From NCBI RefSeq assembly GCF_002836515.1, contig NZ_PJBC01000067.1, forward strand, positions 186,001 to 250,000: a DNA stretch of 64,000 nucleotides, given 5' to 3'. Of the stretch, positions 51,108 through 60,062 are shown one piece after another; the stretch's first letter is position 1; every line of letters begins with the position of its first letter. Below the pieces are notes generated by a model that was not told the DNA's origin, did no database searches, and saw nothing but the letters and a program-made list of their open reading frames with translations. A program made the position numbers and the translations under genes. The stretch comes from Pseudomonas sp. Choline-02u-1. GTDB lineage: Bacteria > Pseudomonadota > Gammaproteobacteria > Pseudomonadales > Pseudomonadaceae.

Positions 51108-52520
51108 TTTCTTGCAGCGTTCCGACAGATGAAACACCTGTAAATGCTTGCCAGCCTTGGCGTAGCGTTCACGCAGGGTTTTCAACGCGGCAATTGCCGA
51201 ATAATCGACAAAGCTCAGATGCCGGCAGTCGAGAATGACCCTGGCCGGGTCGTTGGCCGGGTCGAACTGGTTGAGAAACGGCGTGGTCGAGGCGAAAAAC
51301 AGTGTGCCGTGCAGGCGATAGAGTTTGCTGCCATCGGCCTCCAGATGTTCATCGGCGTACAACTCGCGCGCTTGCTGCCAGGCGAAATTGAGCGCGGCGA
51401 TGATGATCCCGCACAGCACCGCCGTGGCCAGATCGGTGAACACGGTGATGGTGGTCACGGCGATGATTACCAGGACGTCGTGCAGCGGCACCTTGTTGAT
51501 CACCCGCAATGAAGCCCAGGCAAAGGTCTGCTGCGACACCACGAACATCACCCCCACCAGCGCGGCGAGCGGAATACGCTCGATCAGCGGTGACAGAAAC
51601 AGAATGAACAACAGAATCAGCACACCGGCAACCACGCCGGACAACCGCCCGCGTCCGCCGGAGCTGAGGTTGATCACCGTCTGACCGATCATCGCGCAAC
51701 CGCCCATGCCGCCGAACGCACCGGACACCATATTCGCCGCGCCAAGCGCCACGCACTCACGGTCCGGGTAACCACGGGTTTCGGTGATCTCGTCGGTCAG
51801 GTTCAGCGTCAGCAAGGTTTCGAGCAGACCGACCATCGCCATCAGGATCGCGTACGGGGCGATGATGCGCAGCGTTTCGAAACTCCACGAAATGTCCGGC
51901 ACAGCGAAAGTCGGCAAACCGCCAGCGATGTGCGCCATGTCACCGAGGGTGCGGGTCGGCAGGCCGAACAGGTAAACCAGCAGGCCGACGCCAAGGATCG
52001 CTACCAGTGCCGGCGGCACCGCTTTGGTCAGGCGCGGCAGGAGGTAAACGATGCCCATGGTCAGCAGCACCAGCCCGGTCATCAGGTACAACGGCGTACC
52101 GCTGAGCCAGTCTTCGCCGCTTTTGAAATGCTCCAGTTGCGCCAGAGCAATGATGATCGCCAGGCCGTTGACGAAACCGAGCATCACCGGATGCGGCACC
52201 ATGCGCACCAGTTTGCCCAGGCGCAACAGCCCGAACGCCATCATGATCAGACCGCCGAGCAGCACCGTCGCCAGCAAATATTGCACGCCGTGTTGCACCA
52301 CCAGCGCGACGATTACCACCGCCATCGAACCCGCCGCGCCGGAGACCATGCCCGGTCGACCGCCAAACAACGCCGTCAGCGTGCAAATAATGAAAGCGCC
52401 GTACAGGCCCATCAGCGGATTGAGATGCGCGACCAAGGCGAAGGCAATGCATTCGGGCAACAGGGCGAACGAGGTGGTGAGTCCGGCGAGGACATCGGCG
52501 CGCAGACGAATTGGTTTCAT
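51075..52520 (-). CDS. SulP-family anion transporter with STAS domain
   Basis: The 481-residue protein has about 10-12 membrane segments (1-385) with SulP features such as ALLPECIAFALVAHLNPLMG, GRPGMVSGAAGSMAVVIVAL and GFVNGLAIIIALAQLEHFKS, and a C-terminal STAS domain (about 390-470; LDCRHLSFVDYSAIAALKTL). It imports sulfate, bicarbonate or another anion. Its 3' end overlaps the kinase gene by 33 bp on the opposite strand. Confidence 0.88.
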   Translation of the reverse strand: MKPIRLRADVLAGLTTSFALLPECIAFALVAHLNPLMGLYGAFIICTLTALFGGRPGMVSGAAGSMAVVIVALVVQHGVQYLLATVLLGGLIMMAFGLLRLGKLVRMVPHPVMLGFVNGLAIIIALAQLEHFKSGEDWLSGTPLYLMTGLVLLTMGIVYLLPRLTKAVPPALVAILGVGLLVYLFGLPTRTLGDMAHIAGGLPTFAVPDISWSFETLRIIAPYAILMAMVGLLETLLTLNLTDEITETRGYPDRECVALGAANMVSGAFGGMGGCAMIGQTVINLSSGGRGRLSGVVAGVLILLFILFLSPLIERIPLAALVGVMFVVSQQTFAWASLRVINKVPLHDVLVIIAVTTITVFTDLATAVLCGIIIAALNFAWQQARELYADEHLEADGSKLYRLHGTLFFASTTPFLNQFDPANDPARVILDCRHLSFVDYSAIAALKTLRERYAKAGKHLQVFHLSERCKKLLKRAGVDHD

Positions 52521-52721
52521 GGCTTACCTGATTGAGCGGCATCGAGCATGGCCGCTGTTTTCGCGAAAAAAGAGGGAGGCGAATGTTACGGAATTGTTTG
52601 GCCTCGGGCCAGTGAAACGCTGACGTGGATTGGCTCGCGCCAGAAATGGAAAACCCAGTTGCTCAATGATGGCACTCTGCCCATAATTCGCGCCCCTTTA
52701 TGTTCTGTGCAAGGTATTGCC

Positions 52722-53267
52722 GTGAAGAAGTCTCTGCTGTTGATCCCGATGCTGGCGCTGCTGCTGCAAGGTTGTGGCATGACCATGACTCGCTACGAGC
52801 CGAGCTATGAAAATGTTCAGAAGCTCAAGCAGACCCCGCCGCTGCACGCTATCGGCCATCCGCAGGTCACCGCCGAATCAGGCGAAGGCTCGCTGGTGGT
52901 TCGCGCCAACCCGGTCCGCTCGCCGTCCGGCAGCATCCCGGCGCACATTCAGGACGCCATCACTGAAGAACTGCGCAAGGCCGGTCTGCTCGACCCCCAG
53001 GCTGAGCGCCAATTGAAGGTTCTCGTGGTGAAAAGCAACCTGTCCGCCGGTATGGGCACAGGTGACGGCCAGCTCGCTGCACGCTTCACTCTGCTCAACG
53101 GCAGTGATGTGGTGTATGACGCGACCAAAGATGTCAGCAGCCAGTGGAGCAGCAGCTTCTTCGGTTTCATTGCGATCCCGAACGCGGTCAATGCCTACAA
53201 CCCGATGCTGCGTGATCTGCTCAAAGAACTGTACAGCGACCCGAAATTCATTCAGGCGCTGAAATAA
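52722..53267 (+). CDS. Lipoprotein, DUF4410-like
   Basis: The 181-residue product starts with GTG at 52722 (AAGG ahead) and has a lipobox LLLQGCGMT with Cys at about 18. The mature domain has SGSIPAHIQDAITEELRKAG then LLDPQAERQLKVLVVKSNL and FTLLNGSDVVYDATKDV, the DUF4410-type fold also seen in the convergent lipoprotein at 53307. It is probably an outer-membrane-associated protein of unknown role. A terminator lies after the stop. Confidence 0.75.
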   Translation: MKKSLLLIPMLALLLQGCGMTMTRYEPSYENVQKLKQTPPLHAIGHPQVTAESGEGSLVVRANPVRSPSGSIPAHIQDAITEELRKAGLLDPQAERQLKVLVVKSNLSAGMGTGDGQLAARFTLLNGSDVVYDATKDVSSQWSSSFFGFIAIPNAVNAYNPMLRDLLKELYSDPKFIQALK

Positions 53268-53275
53268 CTCACAAA

Positions 53276-53303
53276 AAAAAGAGCCGCGATTGCGGCTCTT
53301 TTT
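53276..53303. terminator. Bidirectional terminator between two lipoprotein genes
   Basis: AAAAAGAGCCGC pairs with GCGGCTCTTTTT around ATT, between the convergent genes ending at 53267 and 53307. Confidence 0.9.
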
Positions 53304-53306
53304 GTT

Positions 53307-53942
53307 TCACGCCCGGGGAATACCGGCGTCCAGCGCCGAGTACTTCAGGTTGTTGTTATCAACCATTTGTTTGAGCAGCGCATTGACCTGACGGGTGAAG
53401 GTGTCGTTCACGGCGTCTTTCGGCGTGTTGGCCATCAGCGGAATGAACCAGATGCCGATCCACGTACCGATGGCGTCGTGGTTGCTCGCCGTCGTTACAG
53501 CCTGACCCTGCCCATCCAGCGCTTCCAGGCTCAGGGTGTACTGATCGCTGCCATAGGCCGGGATGATCATCATGCTGAAACCACTGATGAAGGCCAGCAC
53601 CATGGAACCGGCATTCGGCGGATGGTTGTACATTTTCAGGCGCAGGCTGTAGTCGCCCGGCTGTTTCTGGAATTCATCCAGCGTGACCCGACCAAACAGG
53701 CCGGAGTCGGTAAGAATTTTCTGCAGCTGTGGTTTCAGTTGGTCGCGCGCTTGCGGCACTTCTACAGCGGACGCACTTTTTGGCTCGCCCTGGTAGAAGT
53801 CGAAATCGACATAGACGTTTGGCTTGTTGGCGTAGTTGGCCATCGACGGCAGGGTTACCGGCGCCACTTCGTCTTTGGTGAAGCTGGCACAACCACCCAG
53901 CGCAAGAACCAGCCCCAGCGCCAGTATTTTCCCGAATTGCAT
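53307..53942 (-). CDS. Lipoprotein of unknown function
   Basis: The 211-residue product has a lipobox ALGGCASFT with Cys near residue 18. The mature part reads VYVDFDFYQGEPKSASAVEV, LKPQLQKILTDSGLFGRV and a hydrophobic SMVLAFISGFSMMIIPAYGS. It looks like a distant relative of the DUF4410 lipoprotein opposite. ATG at 53942. Confidence 0.72.
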   Translation of the reverse strand: MQFGKILALGLVLALGGCASFTKDEVAPVTLPSMANYANKPNVYVDFDFYQGEPKSASAVEVPQARDQLKPQLQKILTDSGLFGRVTLDEFQKQPGDYSLRLKMYNHPPNAGSMVLAFISGFSMMIIPAYGSDQYTLSLEALDGQGQAVTTASNHDAIGTWIGIWFIPLMANTPKDAVNDTFTRQVNALLKQMVDNNNLKYSALDAGIPRA

Positions 53943-54076
53943 GATGTCCGTCCCTTAAAGAAATACCAGATGATGGCAATACGCCTCCATCGCAGAAGCG
54001 GGCGAATTCTAGAGACAGCAATGGATAATGGAAAGACTGAACGGGAAAAATAGTGAGTGCGAAGATTCCAGTCTGG

Positions 54077-55090
54077 TCAGGGCATGAATTCCAGTTCCAG
54101 CGTTTGATTGCTTTTGAAGCGCTCGTACCAGGCTTGCAGAACGTCAGGGAGCTGCCGCTTCCACTGCTTCGCATTGGTGTAGTAACGAAGATGTTCCTTG
54201 CCCCGGTCATCGTAGCTTTTGAAGATCAACCAGACTTGCGCGTCGGCCGTACTCATCAGGATGCCGATACCACCGAGGCCGCGCATCCACATTTCTGAAA
54301 CCTGAGCATCAGGCACATCTTTTGAGGCCTCGCCGACCTGCAAGGAGCCGGACGTCTCGACCAGTTTTTGGTAGTCGGTTTTGAGCAGCGAACGCAGTGC
54401 CTGATCTTCTGCGGGGGTGCGGGCCAGGCCCAGGCTGAGCAGATCGTAGTTCAGCTGCAGCGGTTGTACGGAGGCGACATACCGGCCGGCGTAATACACG
54501 CCCATGCCACCGCCGCAATCGAAATCGGCACCGGTTTGCGTGACGTTCAGTACGCCATTGATTGGCGTGAAGGTGAGTGTGCAGGCGTCCCTGGCGTAAA
54601 CGGCTGTTCCATCCTTGAGTATGGCAACGCCGGTCAGGTCCCCGGAATTGGCGCCCTCGCCTGCTGAAATATCGATGTCGATATGCGTGGCATCTCGACG
54701 TTGGGTGACGAGCGTCGCCGAGGTCGAGGTGCCGGGCGGGATCAGTTGCCAGGTAGCGTCCCAACTGAACGGCTTGACCGCATGTTCGAGTTCGGTGACG
54801 CGCATCAGGTATTCGCGACGCAGACACGCACTCAGGCCGCCGCAGGCGTTGCGGTTTTTCAGCCACTGGCGTTGATCGGTTTTGAGGATTTGGGGATCGG
54901 CAACATTGCCCAGCGTGATCCGCCATTGGTCGGCGAGTTTATCGTCCAGCCTGGAGAGATAGGGATCCGCGCAGATGGCTTTTTCGGTTTTGCTGGCGGC
55001 GCTGCTGCAATCGAAACTGGTGGCGTGGGCAGAACATGCGAATACGAGAGATGTCAGCGCCACGGCGTGACGCAGGGAAACGGCGAACAT
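54077..55090 (-). CDS. Exported protein with LprI-like (DUF1311) N-terminal domain
   Basis: The 337-residue product has a signal peptide (cleavage after AHA, about residue 23). The first 80 mature residues are LprI-like: SFDCSSAASKTEKAICADPY, LSRLDDKLADQWR and QRQWLKNRNACGGLSACLRR, with cysteines in the typical lysozyme-inhibitor spacing. A beta-rich C-terminal part of about 220 residues has no recognised family. LprI proteins inhibit lysozyme; whether this one does is unknown. Confidence 0.7.
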   Translation of the reverse strand: MFAVSLRHAVALTSLVFACSAHATSFDCSSAASKTEKAICADPYLSRLDDKLADQWRITLGNVADPQILKTDQRQWLKNRNACGGLSACLRREYLMRVTELEHAVKPFSWDATWQLIPPGTSTSATLVTQRRDATHIDIDISAGEGANSGDLTGVAILKDGTAVYARDACTLTFTPINGVLNVTQTGADFDCGGGMGVYYAGRYVASVQPLQLNYDLLSLGLARTPAEDQALRSLLKTDYQKLVETSGSLQVGEASKDVPDAQVSEMWMRGLGGIGILMSTADAQVWLIFKSYDDRGKEHLRYYTNAKQWKRQLPDVLQAWYERFKSNQTLELEFMP

Positions 55091-55193
55091 CGGGAGATTC
55101 CATTCTTGAGACGGCGGCAAGTATGCCAGTACGCTCGGCCCAAATCTCAGGTGTTCCTGGATTTGGGCCGACCCCAATCCTTGTCGGCGCGTA

Positions 55194-55727
55194 TCAGAAG
55201 GTGATGTCGGCAGCGGGTTTGACGTCGACTCGCGCCACGGAGCCAGTGAGCGCCGCGAAATCCTTGTTGTGTTGGGCAATGATGTCTTCGGCGCTCATGG
55301 TGCCGTTATCGACTGTCGAATGTGCATCTTCTGCAACAATGACGTCGTAGCCCAGCTCATGCGCGCTGCGCACGGTGGCATTGACGCAATAGTCGGTTTG
55401 CAGACCGCAGATGATCAGCCGCTCAAAATCTTCGCTGGGCAGCAGCTTGCCGAGATCGGTCTGGTAGAAAGAATTCCCGGTGGTTTTATTTACCCGCAAG
55501 TCTGTCGTCGAAGTCAGCAGACCTTTGGCCAATTGCCAACCGTCAGCGCCGCGCACGAATGGACCGTCCTGCTCTTCGTGTTGAATCAGCACCACCGGAA
55601 CGCCGGCATCGCGGGCGCGCTGGCTCAGATCATTGATCGTGGCGATCACGCGGGCGATTTCAAAGCATTCATATTCACCAGCACACAGTGCTTGCTGGAC
55701 GTCGATGATCAGTAACGCGGTGGTCAT
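55194..55727 (-). CDS. Isochorismatase-family cysteine hydrolase
   Basis: The 177-residue protein has the family triad: D9 (LLIIDVQQALC), K81 (LRVNKTTGNSFYQTDL) and nucleophile C114 in IICGLQTDYCVNATVRSAHE, with the cis-peptide-preceding motif GLQTDYC. Nicotinamidase-like members deaminate amides; the substrate is unknown. It is cytoplasmic and lies 65 bp downstream of ggt on the same strand. Confidence 0.88.
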   Translation of the reverse strand: MTTALLIIDVQQALCAGEYECFEIARVIATINDLSQRARDAGVPVVLIQHEEQDGPFVRGADGWQLAKGLLTSTTDLRVNKTTGNSFYQTDLGKLLPSEDFERLIICGLQTDYCVNATVRSAHELGYDVIVAEDAHSTVDNGTMSAEDIIAQHNKDFAALTGSVARVDVKPAADITF

Positions 55728-55759
55728 GTCGAGCCTTCCTTGATCAATCCTTGAGAATC

Positions 55760-55785
55760 GGGCGGGCTTGAGCCCGCCCCTTTTT
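55760..55785. terminator. GC-rich hairpin between ggt and the isochorismatase-like gene
   Basis: GGGCGGGCT pairs with AGCCCGCCC around TG. The T run follows on the plus strand, while both flanking genes are on the minus strand, so it is not a typical terminator for either. Confidence 0.4.
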
Positions 55786-55792
55786 ACTCCGC

Positions 55793-57520
55793 TCAGTAAC
55801 CCAATGACAAGCCAGTGTTGCGCCGTGGATCATTGGCGCCGTAGAAGCGGTTCTTGCCAACCGGTTTGCCACCCAGCGACGGCGCGCCGACCAGAATCGC
55901 GGCAATGTGGTTGGGATCCTGCGGACCGGCAAATTTGTGGCCCCAGCTTTCCAGGATCTTTTTCGTATCCGGGCTGGCGGCAAAATCCTCCAGGTTGGTT
56001 TCTTCCGGCATCCACTGCTGATGGAAGCGTGGTGCGTCGACCGCTTCCTGCAGGCCCATGCCGTAATCGATGACGTTAAGCATGGTCAGCAAGGTCGCGG
56101 TGATGATCCGGCTGCCACCCGGCGTGCCGACCACCATCACCACTTTGCCGTCCCTGGTGACGATGGTCGGACTCATCGACGACAGCGGCGCCTTGCCCGG
56201 CGCGATGGCATTCGCTTCACCCTGAACCAGCCCGTACATGTTCGGCACGCCGACCTTGGAGGTGAAGTCGTCCATTTCGTCGTTGAGAATCACCCCGGTC
56301 TTGCTCGCCATAACGCCCGCGCCGAACCAGTCGTTGAGGGTGTAGGTGACCGAAACGGCATTGCCCCACTTGTCGACGATCGAATAATGCGTGGTGTTGC
56401 TGCCCTCATGGGGCGCCACACCGGGTTTGAGTTCGGCCGATACGCCGGCCTTTTGCGGCTGGATGGCGTCGCGTAGTTTGGTCGCGTAATTCTTGTCCAG
56501 CAGATGCTCGATCGGATTCTTCACGAAATCCGGATCGCCGAGATAGCTGTTGCGATCAACATACGCATGGCGCATGGCTTCGATCTGATAATGCATACCC
56601 TGAGCGGAATGGAAGCCCAGGTCTTTCATTGGATAACCTTCGAGAATATTCATGATCTGGCAGATCACCACCCCGCCGGAGCTTGGCGGTGGCGCCGAGA
56701 CCACGTGGTAGCCGCGATAATCGCACTCCACCGGAGCCAGTTCGCGAGTCTTGTATGTGTCGAGGTCAGCCTGAGTAATGATGCCGTTGTTGGCCTGGCT
56801 GGAGGTGACGATGGCATCGGCAACCCAGCCTTTGTAGAAGCCGTCGGCGCCCTTGTCGGAAATCGTCCGCAGGGTTTTCGCCAGATCCTTTTGCACCAGT
56901 TTCTGCCCGACCTGCATCGGCTCGCCGTTGCTGAGGAAGATCGAGCCCGAGTCGCGCATGTCCTTTTTGAACACATCCGTCGCGTATTCCAACAGTTCGA
57001 CATCGCCCTGCTGCAGCTCGAACCCGTCTTCAGCCAGTTTGATTGCCGGGGCAATCATCTCCTTGCGCTGTTTGGTGCCGTATTTGCTCAGGGCCAGCTC
57101 CATACCGGACACGGTGCCCGGTACGCCGACCGCCAGGTGACCGCGCGTGCTCAGGTCTGGAATGACGTTACCTTCTTTGTCCAGGTACATGTTGGCGGTT
57201 GCTGCCAAAGGCGCTTTCTCGCGGAAGTCGAGGAAGGTCTTGCGCCCGTCCGCCAGCTGAATGGTCATGAAACCGCCGCCGCCAAGGTTGCCCGCAGCCG
57301 GATAGACCACTGCCAGCGCATAGCCCACGGCCACGGCTGCATCCACGGCATTGCCGCCGCTCTTCAACACATCGACACCCACGTGGGTCGCCAGATGTTG
57401 CGCGGTGACCACCATGCCGTTTTGCGCCGCAACCGGCGCCACTGACGCCGCGTGAGCCATGAGACAGCTGAGCGCCAGGGTGGTCGCAATGAGCGATCTG
57501 GCCAAAGGTTCGTACTTCAT
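55793..57520 (-). CDS. ggt: Gamma-glutamyltransferase (periplasmic Ntn hydrolase)
   Basis: The 575-residue precursor has a signal peptide (cleavage after AHA, about residue 24), the N-terminal motif GGNAVDAAVAVGYALAVVYP, GNLGGGGFM and the autoprocessing site NTTHYSIVDKWGNAVSVTYT, whose first Thr (T376) becomes the nucleophile of the small subunit. The family GGSRI motif near the end is present as GTPGGSRIITATLLTMLNVI. It hydrolyses or transfers gamma-glutamyl groups such as those of glutathione. The ATG at 57520 was chosen over an upstream frame start. Confidence 0.94.
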   Translation of the reverse strand: MKYEPLARSLIATTLALSCLMAHAASVAPVAAQNGMVVTAQHLATHVGVDVLKSGGNAVDAAVAVGYALAVVYPAAGNLGGGGFMTIQLADGRKTFLDFREKAPLAATANMYLDKEGNVIPDLSTRGHLAVGVPGTVSGMELALSKYGTKQRKEMIAPAIKLAEDGFELQQGDVELLEYATDVFKKDMRDSGSIFLSNGEPMQVGQKLVQKDLAKTLRTISDKGADGFYKGWVADAIVTSSQANNGIITQADLDTYKTRELAPVECDYRGYHVVSAPPPSSGGVVICQIMNILEGYPMKDLGFHSAQGMHYQIEAMRHAYVDRNSYLGDPDFVKNPIEHLLDKNYATKLRDAIQPQKAGVSAELKPGVAPHEGSNTTHYSIVDKWGNAVSVTYTLNDWFGAGVMASKTGVILNDEMDDFTSKVGVPNMYGLVQGEANAIAPGKAPLSSMSPTIVTRDGKVVMVVGTPGGSRIITATLLTMLNVIDYGMGLQEAVDAPRFHQQWMPEETNLEDFAASPDTKKILESWGHKFAGPQDPNHIAAILVGAPSLGGKPVGKNRFYGANDPRRNTGLSLGY

Positions 57521-57670
57521 GAGTCGATCTCTTTTTTTGTTGTTGGGGGCTGCGCCAAACGCAGGCAACGCTTCAGGAGCAACAAGCAGTATGGTCGGCT
57601 TTGCGTATCGCGCCTCCCCGTTCAGCCAGTATGCTGAGCCACGTCATCGCCTTGAGCCGGAGTCGCCGTC

Positions 57671-58186
57671 ATGTCTTACACGTTCATCACCTTGCCCTCG
57701 CCCGTGGGTGAGTTGAAGCTGGTCGCGAACGGCAGTCGACTCGCGGCCATCCTCTGGGAAAACGACAGACCGAATCGGGTAAGGCTCGGCCCGCTGAGCG
57801 AAGCGCCGGACAGTGCGATCCTGTTGCGGACCGCGCGCCAGCTTGAAGAGTATTTCGCCGGGACACGGAATCGCTTCGATCTCGAGCTGGACTTTGTCGG
57901 CAGCGAATTTCAGAAAAAAGTCTGGGCCGCCCTTCTGACGATTCCGTTTGGCGAGACACGCACCTACAGCCAGATCGCCTTGCAGATTGGCCATCCGGCG
58001 GCGGTTCGAGCGGTCGGCGCCGCAAACGGGCGCAACCCGATTTCCATTGTTGCGCCGTGTCATAGAGTGATCGGCGCTTCGGGAAAACTCACCGGGTTTG
58101 CCGGAGGGCTTGAAGCCAAAGAACGCTTGCTGATACTTGAAGGCGGCCGGTGGGCGCAGATTGGTAAAACCGGCGATCTTTTCTAG
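57671..58186 (+). CDS. ogt: Methylated-DNA-[protein]-cysteine S-methyltransferase (Ogt type)
   Basis: The 171-residue single-turnover repair protein moves alkyl groups from O6-guanine to the active Cys in IVAPCHRVIG (C130). It also has the helix AVRAVGAANGRNP with the Arg finger and the DNA-binding KKVWAALLTIPFGETRTYSQ. It lacks the AraC-like domain of Ada, so it is the constitutive-type enzyme. It stands alone. Confidence 0.93.
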   Translation: MSYTFITLPSPVGELKLVANGSRLAAILWENDRPNRVRLGPLSEAPDSAILLRTARQLEEYFAGTRNRFDLELDFVGSEFQKKVWAALLTIPFGETRTYSQIALQIGHPAAVRAVGAANGRNPISIVAPCHRVIGASGKLTGFAGGLEAKERLLILEGGRWAQIGKTGDLF

Positions 58187-58192
58187 GCAGAA

Positions 58193-58260
58193 AGATCAAA
58201 AGATCGCAGCCTTCGGCAGCTCCCACATGAAAATGCGTTAAAGCCTGCGATCTTTCATCA
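58193..58260. repeat. Type A REP with a truncated second copy
   Basis: GATCAAAAGATCGCAGCCTT then CGGCAGCTCCCACA is followed by a half copy, AAGCCTGCGATCTTTCATCA, that ends in the stop region of the Nudix gene. Confidence 0.75.
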
Positions 58261-58845
58261 ACCGAACAGGTTATTCATCGCCGCGTATTGCAACAGCATG
58301 ATGGTCTTGGCATCGCAGATTTCGCCGCGCTGAAACGCTGCCAGCGCCTCATCGAATCTCCATTCGAGCACTTCCAGTTCTTCGGTTTCCTCTTCCAGGC
58401 CGCCACCGTCGCTGACCTTGGAGGCGGCATCGTATTCGGCGATAAAGAAGTGCAACTTTTCGGTCACCGAACCGGGGCTCATGTACGCCTCGAATACTTT
58501 CTTCACGTCGTGCACGCGGTAACCGGTTTCCTCCTCGGCTTCGTCACGAATGCGCTGTTCAGGTGCGGCACCTTCCAACAGTCCCGCCGCCACTTCGATC
58601 AGCAGTCCATCGTGGCCGTTGACGAACACCGGCAAGCGGAATTGGCGGGTCAATACCACCGTGCGCTTTTCGCGGTTGAACAGCAGAATCGCCGCGCCGT
58701 TGCCCCGGTCGTAGACCTCACGGGTCTGGCGTTGCCACTCGCCGTTGTTGCGGTGGTAATCAAAAGTGATTTTCTTCAGCAGATACCAATCGTGGGACAA
58801 CACCTGAGTGTCGACGATGTTGACCCGTGCGGCTGTGTTGGACAT
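58258..58845 (-). CDS. Nudix hydrolase, NudK/ADP-ribose or GDP-mannose pyrophosphatase type
   Basis: The 195-residue protein has an N-terminal beta domain (LKKITFDYHRNNGEWQRQTR) and a Nudix region GLLEGAAPEQRIRDEAEEET. The E-x-x-EET core is intact, but the usual Glu six residues after the box Gly is Ala here, unlike the canonical pattern. It most resembles the NudK group that cleaves GDP-mannose or ADP-ribose with Mg2+. The ATG at 58845 was chosen; one at 58866 is possible. Confidence 0.82.
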   Translation of the reverse strand: MSNTAARVNIVDTQVLSHDWYLLKKITFDYHRNNGEWQRQTREVYDRGNGAAILLFNREKRTVVLTRQFRLPVFVNGHDGLLIEVAAGLLEGAAPEQRIRDEAEEETGYRVHDVKKVFEAYMSPGSVTEKLHFFIAEYDAASKVSDGGGLEEETEELEVLEWRFDEALAAFQRGEICDAKTIMLLQYAAMNNLFG

Positions 58846-58900
58846 CGCGTCTGATCCTGTCTTCATGGTTGGACCGCAATGGTCGAACAAATGCACCGAC

Positions 58901-58928
58901 AAAAAAAGCCCGGCAGCGCTACCGGGCT
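58901..58928 (-). terminator. Terminator of a vanished gene (LPMO remnant)
   Basis: On the minus strand AGCCCGGTAGCGCTGCCGGG closes into a hairpin followed by TTTTTTT, 17 nt after the stop of the AA10 remnant at 58945. Confidence 0.85.
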
Positions 58929-58944
58929 GGTTCAGTCGCCGCTG

Positions 58945-59022
58945 TTACTGGAAGTCGACGTCGAAGGCCTGGTAAAACGCGTTGCCGGTGTTGGCGACGA
59001 TCCACATCAGCACATGACGTGC
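58945..59022 (-). pseudogene. 3' remnant of an AA10 chitin-binding/LPMO gene
   Basis: The last 25 codons before a TAA read HVLMWIVANTGNAFYQAFDV then DFQ. This matches the C-terminal end of AA10 chitin-binding proteins (the known Serratia protein CBP21 ends with NAFYQAIDVN). No upstream part exists: the hemerythrin gene end is 14 bp away on the same strand. Only the tail and its terminator survive. Confidence 0.78.
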
Positions 59023-59035
59023 TGCCCTTGGCCGA

Positions 59036-59473
59036 TCAAGACAATTGCGCCTGATACTCCTTTTCGTACTGTCCGGCGAGCTGTGTTTTCTGTTTGTCGT
59101 CGAGCAGCTTGCCGGCCATCTGGAAGAACTTGTGCTCTTCTTCTTCGAGGTGGTGATGAACCTTGTCCGAAAGTTTTTTCGCTGTGGCCAGCCAGGCCGG
59201 ACTGGACATTTCCGTCTCGTCGAGTTCTTCCATCATCTCGTCCATTTCGTGGTGCTCGGCGATGGCGTGGCGGCTCAGATCAACGCCTTCGTCGATTTCC
59301 ATCAACGGGATGTAGAAGTGCCGCTCTTCGGCGGTTTCATGCGCTTGCAGTTCTGCTTTGAGCTGCTTGTAGGCCTCGACCCGCTCAGGGCTGTCACCGC
59401 TGGTCGCGATCAGAGCTTTGGCGTAAGTGCGCTGGCGCTCGTGGCTTTCGCGCAGGGCTTCAAAAATATTCAC
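59036..59473 (-). CDS. Hemerythrin-like domain protein
   Basis: The 145-residue all-helical protein has a hemerythrin HHE pattern: LRESHERQRTYAKALI (His), AELQAHETAEERHFYIPLME (His, Glu, His), HAIAEHHEMDEMMEELDE (His pair) and SDKVHHHLEEEEHKFFQMAG (His, Glu), enough ligands for a di-iron site. Function may be oxygen, NO or iron handling. It is cytoplasmic. Confidence 0.87.
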   Translation of the reverse strand: MNIFEALRESHERQRTYAKALIATSGDSPERVEAYKQLKAELQAHETAEERHFYIPLMEIDEGVDLSRHAIAEHHEMDEMMEELDETEMSSPAWLATAKKLSDKVHHHLEEEEHKFFQMAGKLLDDKQKTQLAGQYEKEYQAQLS

Positions 59474-59624
59474 GGGATTTCCTCATCAATCGCGCTCAGG
59501 GCAAGACGCGATAAAGCCTAGACCCCAGCGCTTGATCGACGGTTCCGCTTGTTTGGTCGAAGGGCTTGGAGGCGCTTGCCCGGACGCGTTAGGCTGGCGA
59601 TCCGATTACACAAGGAAGTCATGC

Positions 59625-60050
59625 ATGAATTTGCGCATCGAGTTGACGCAGAACCCTACCGAGGAACAGCGGCGGGCCATTCTGCAGCCGCTGATCGAGT
59701 ACAACGATGCACAAACCGGCGGCTCGAAATCCGAGCCGTTCGCCTTGATGGTCAAAGACGAAAATGGCGCGATATTGGGCGGCTTGTATGGACGAATGAT
59801 TTTTCGCTGGATGTTCATCGAACTGCTGTCAGTGCCGGAACAGTGTCGCGGACAGGGGATCGGCTCGAAATTGATGGCTCAAGCGCAAGCCCTGGCCAAG
59901 GAAAAGAATTGCTACGGCCTCTGGCTCGACACCTTCGATTTTCAGGCGCCGGAATTTTACAAGAAGCTGGGTTTCAGCCAGTTTGGGGAAATCGTTGATT
60001 ACCCACCAGGGCACAAGCGGCACTACTTTCAGAAGCGCCTGATCGATTGA
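59625..60050 (+). CDS. GNAT-family N-acetyltransferase
   Basis: The 141-residue protein has the acetyl-CoA site VPEQCRGQGIGSKLMAQAQAL and the C-terminal FYKKLGFSQFGEIVDYPPGH. The ATG at 59625 overlaps another ATG at 59621 in a different frame; AAGGAAG lies ahead. The substrate is unknown. Confidence 0.87.
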   Translation: MNLRIELTQNPTEEQRRAILQPLIEYNDAQTGGSKSEPFALMVKDENGAILGGLYGRMIFRWMFIELLSVPEQCRGQGIGSKLMAQAQALAKEKNCYGLWLDTFDFQAPEFYKKLGFSQFGEIVDYPPGHKRHYFQKRLID

Positions 60051-60062
60051 ATGTGCCGCCGT

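Noticed and set aside
55760..55785. Rho-independent terminator of ggt
   Set aside because: The T run is on the wrong strand for both flanking genes; kept only as a hairpin with low confidence.
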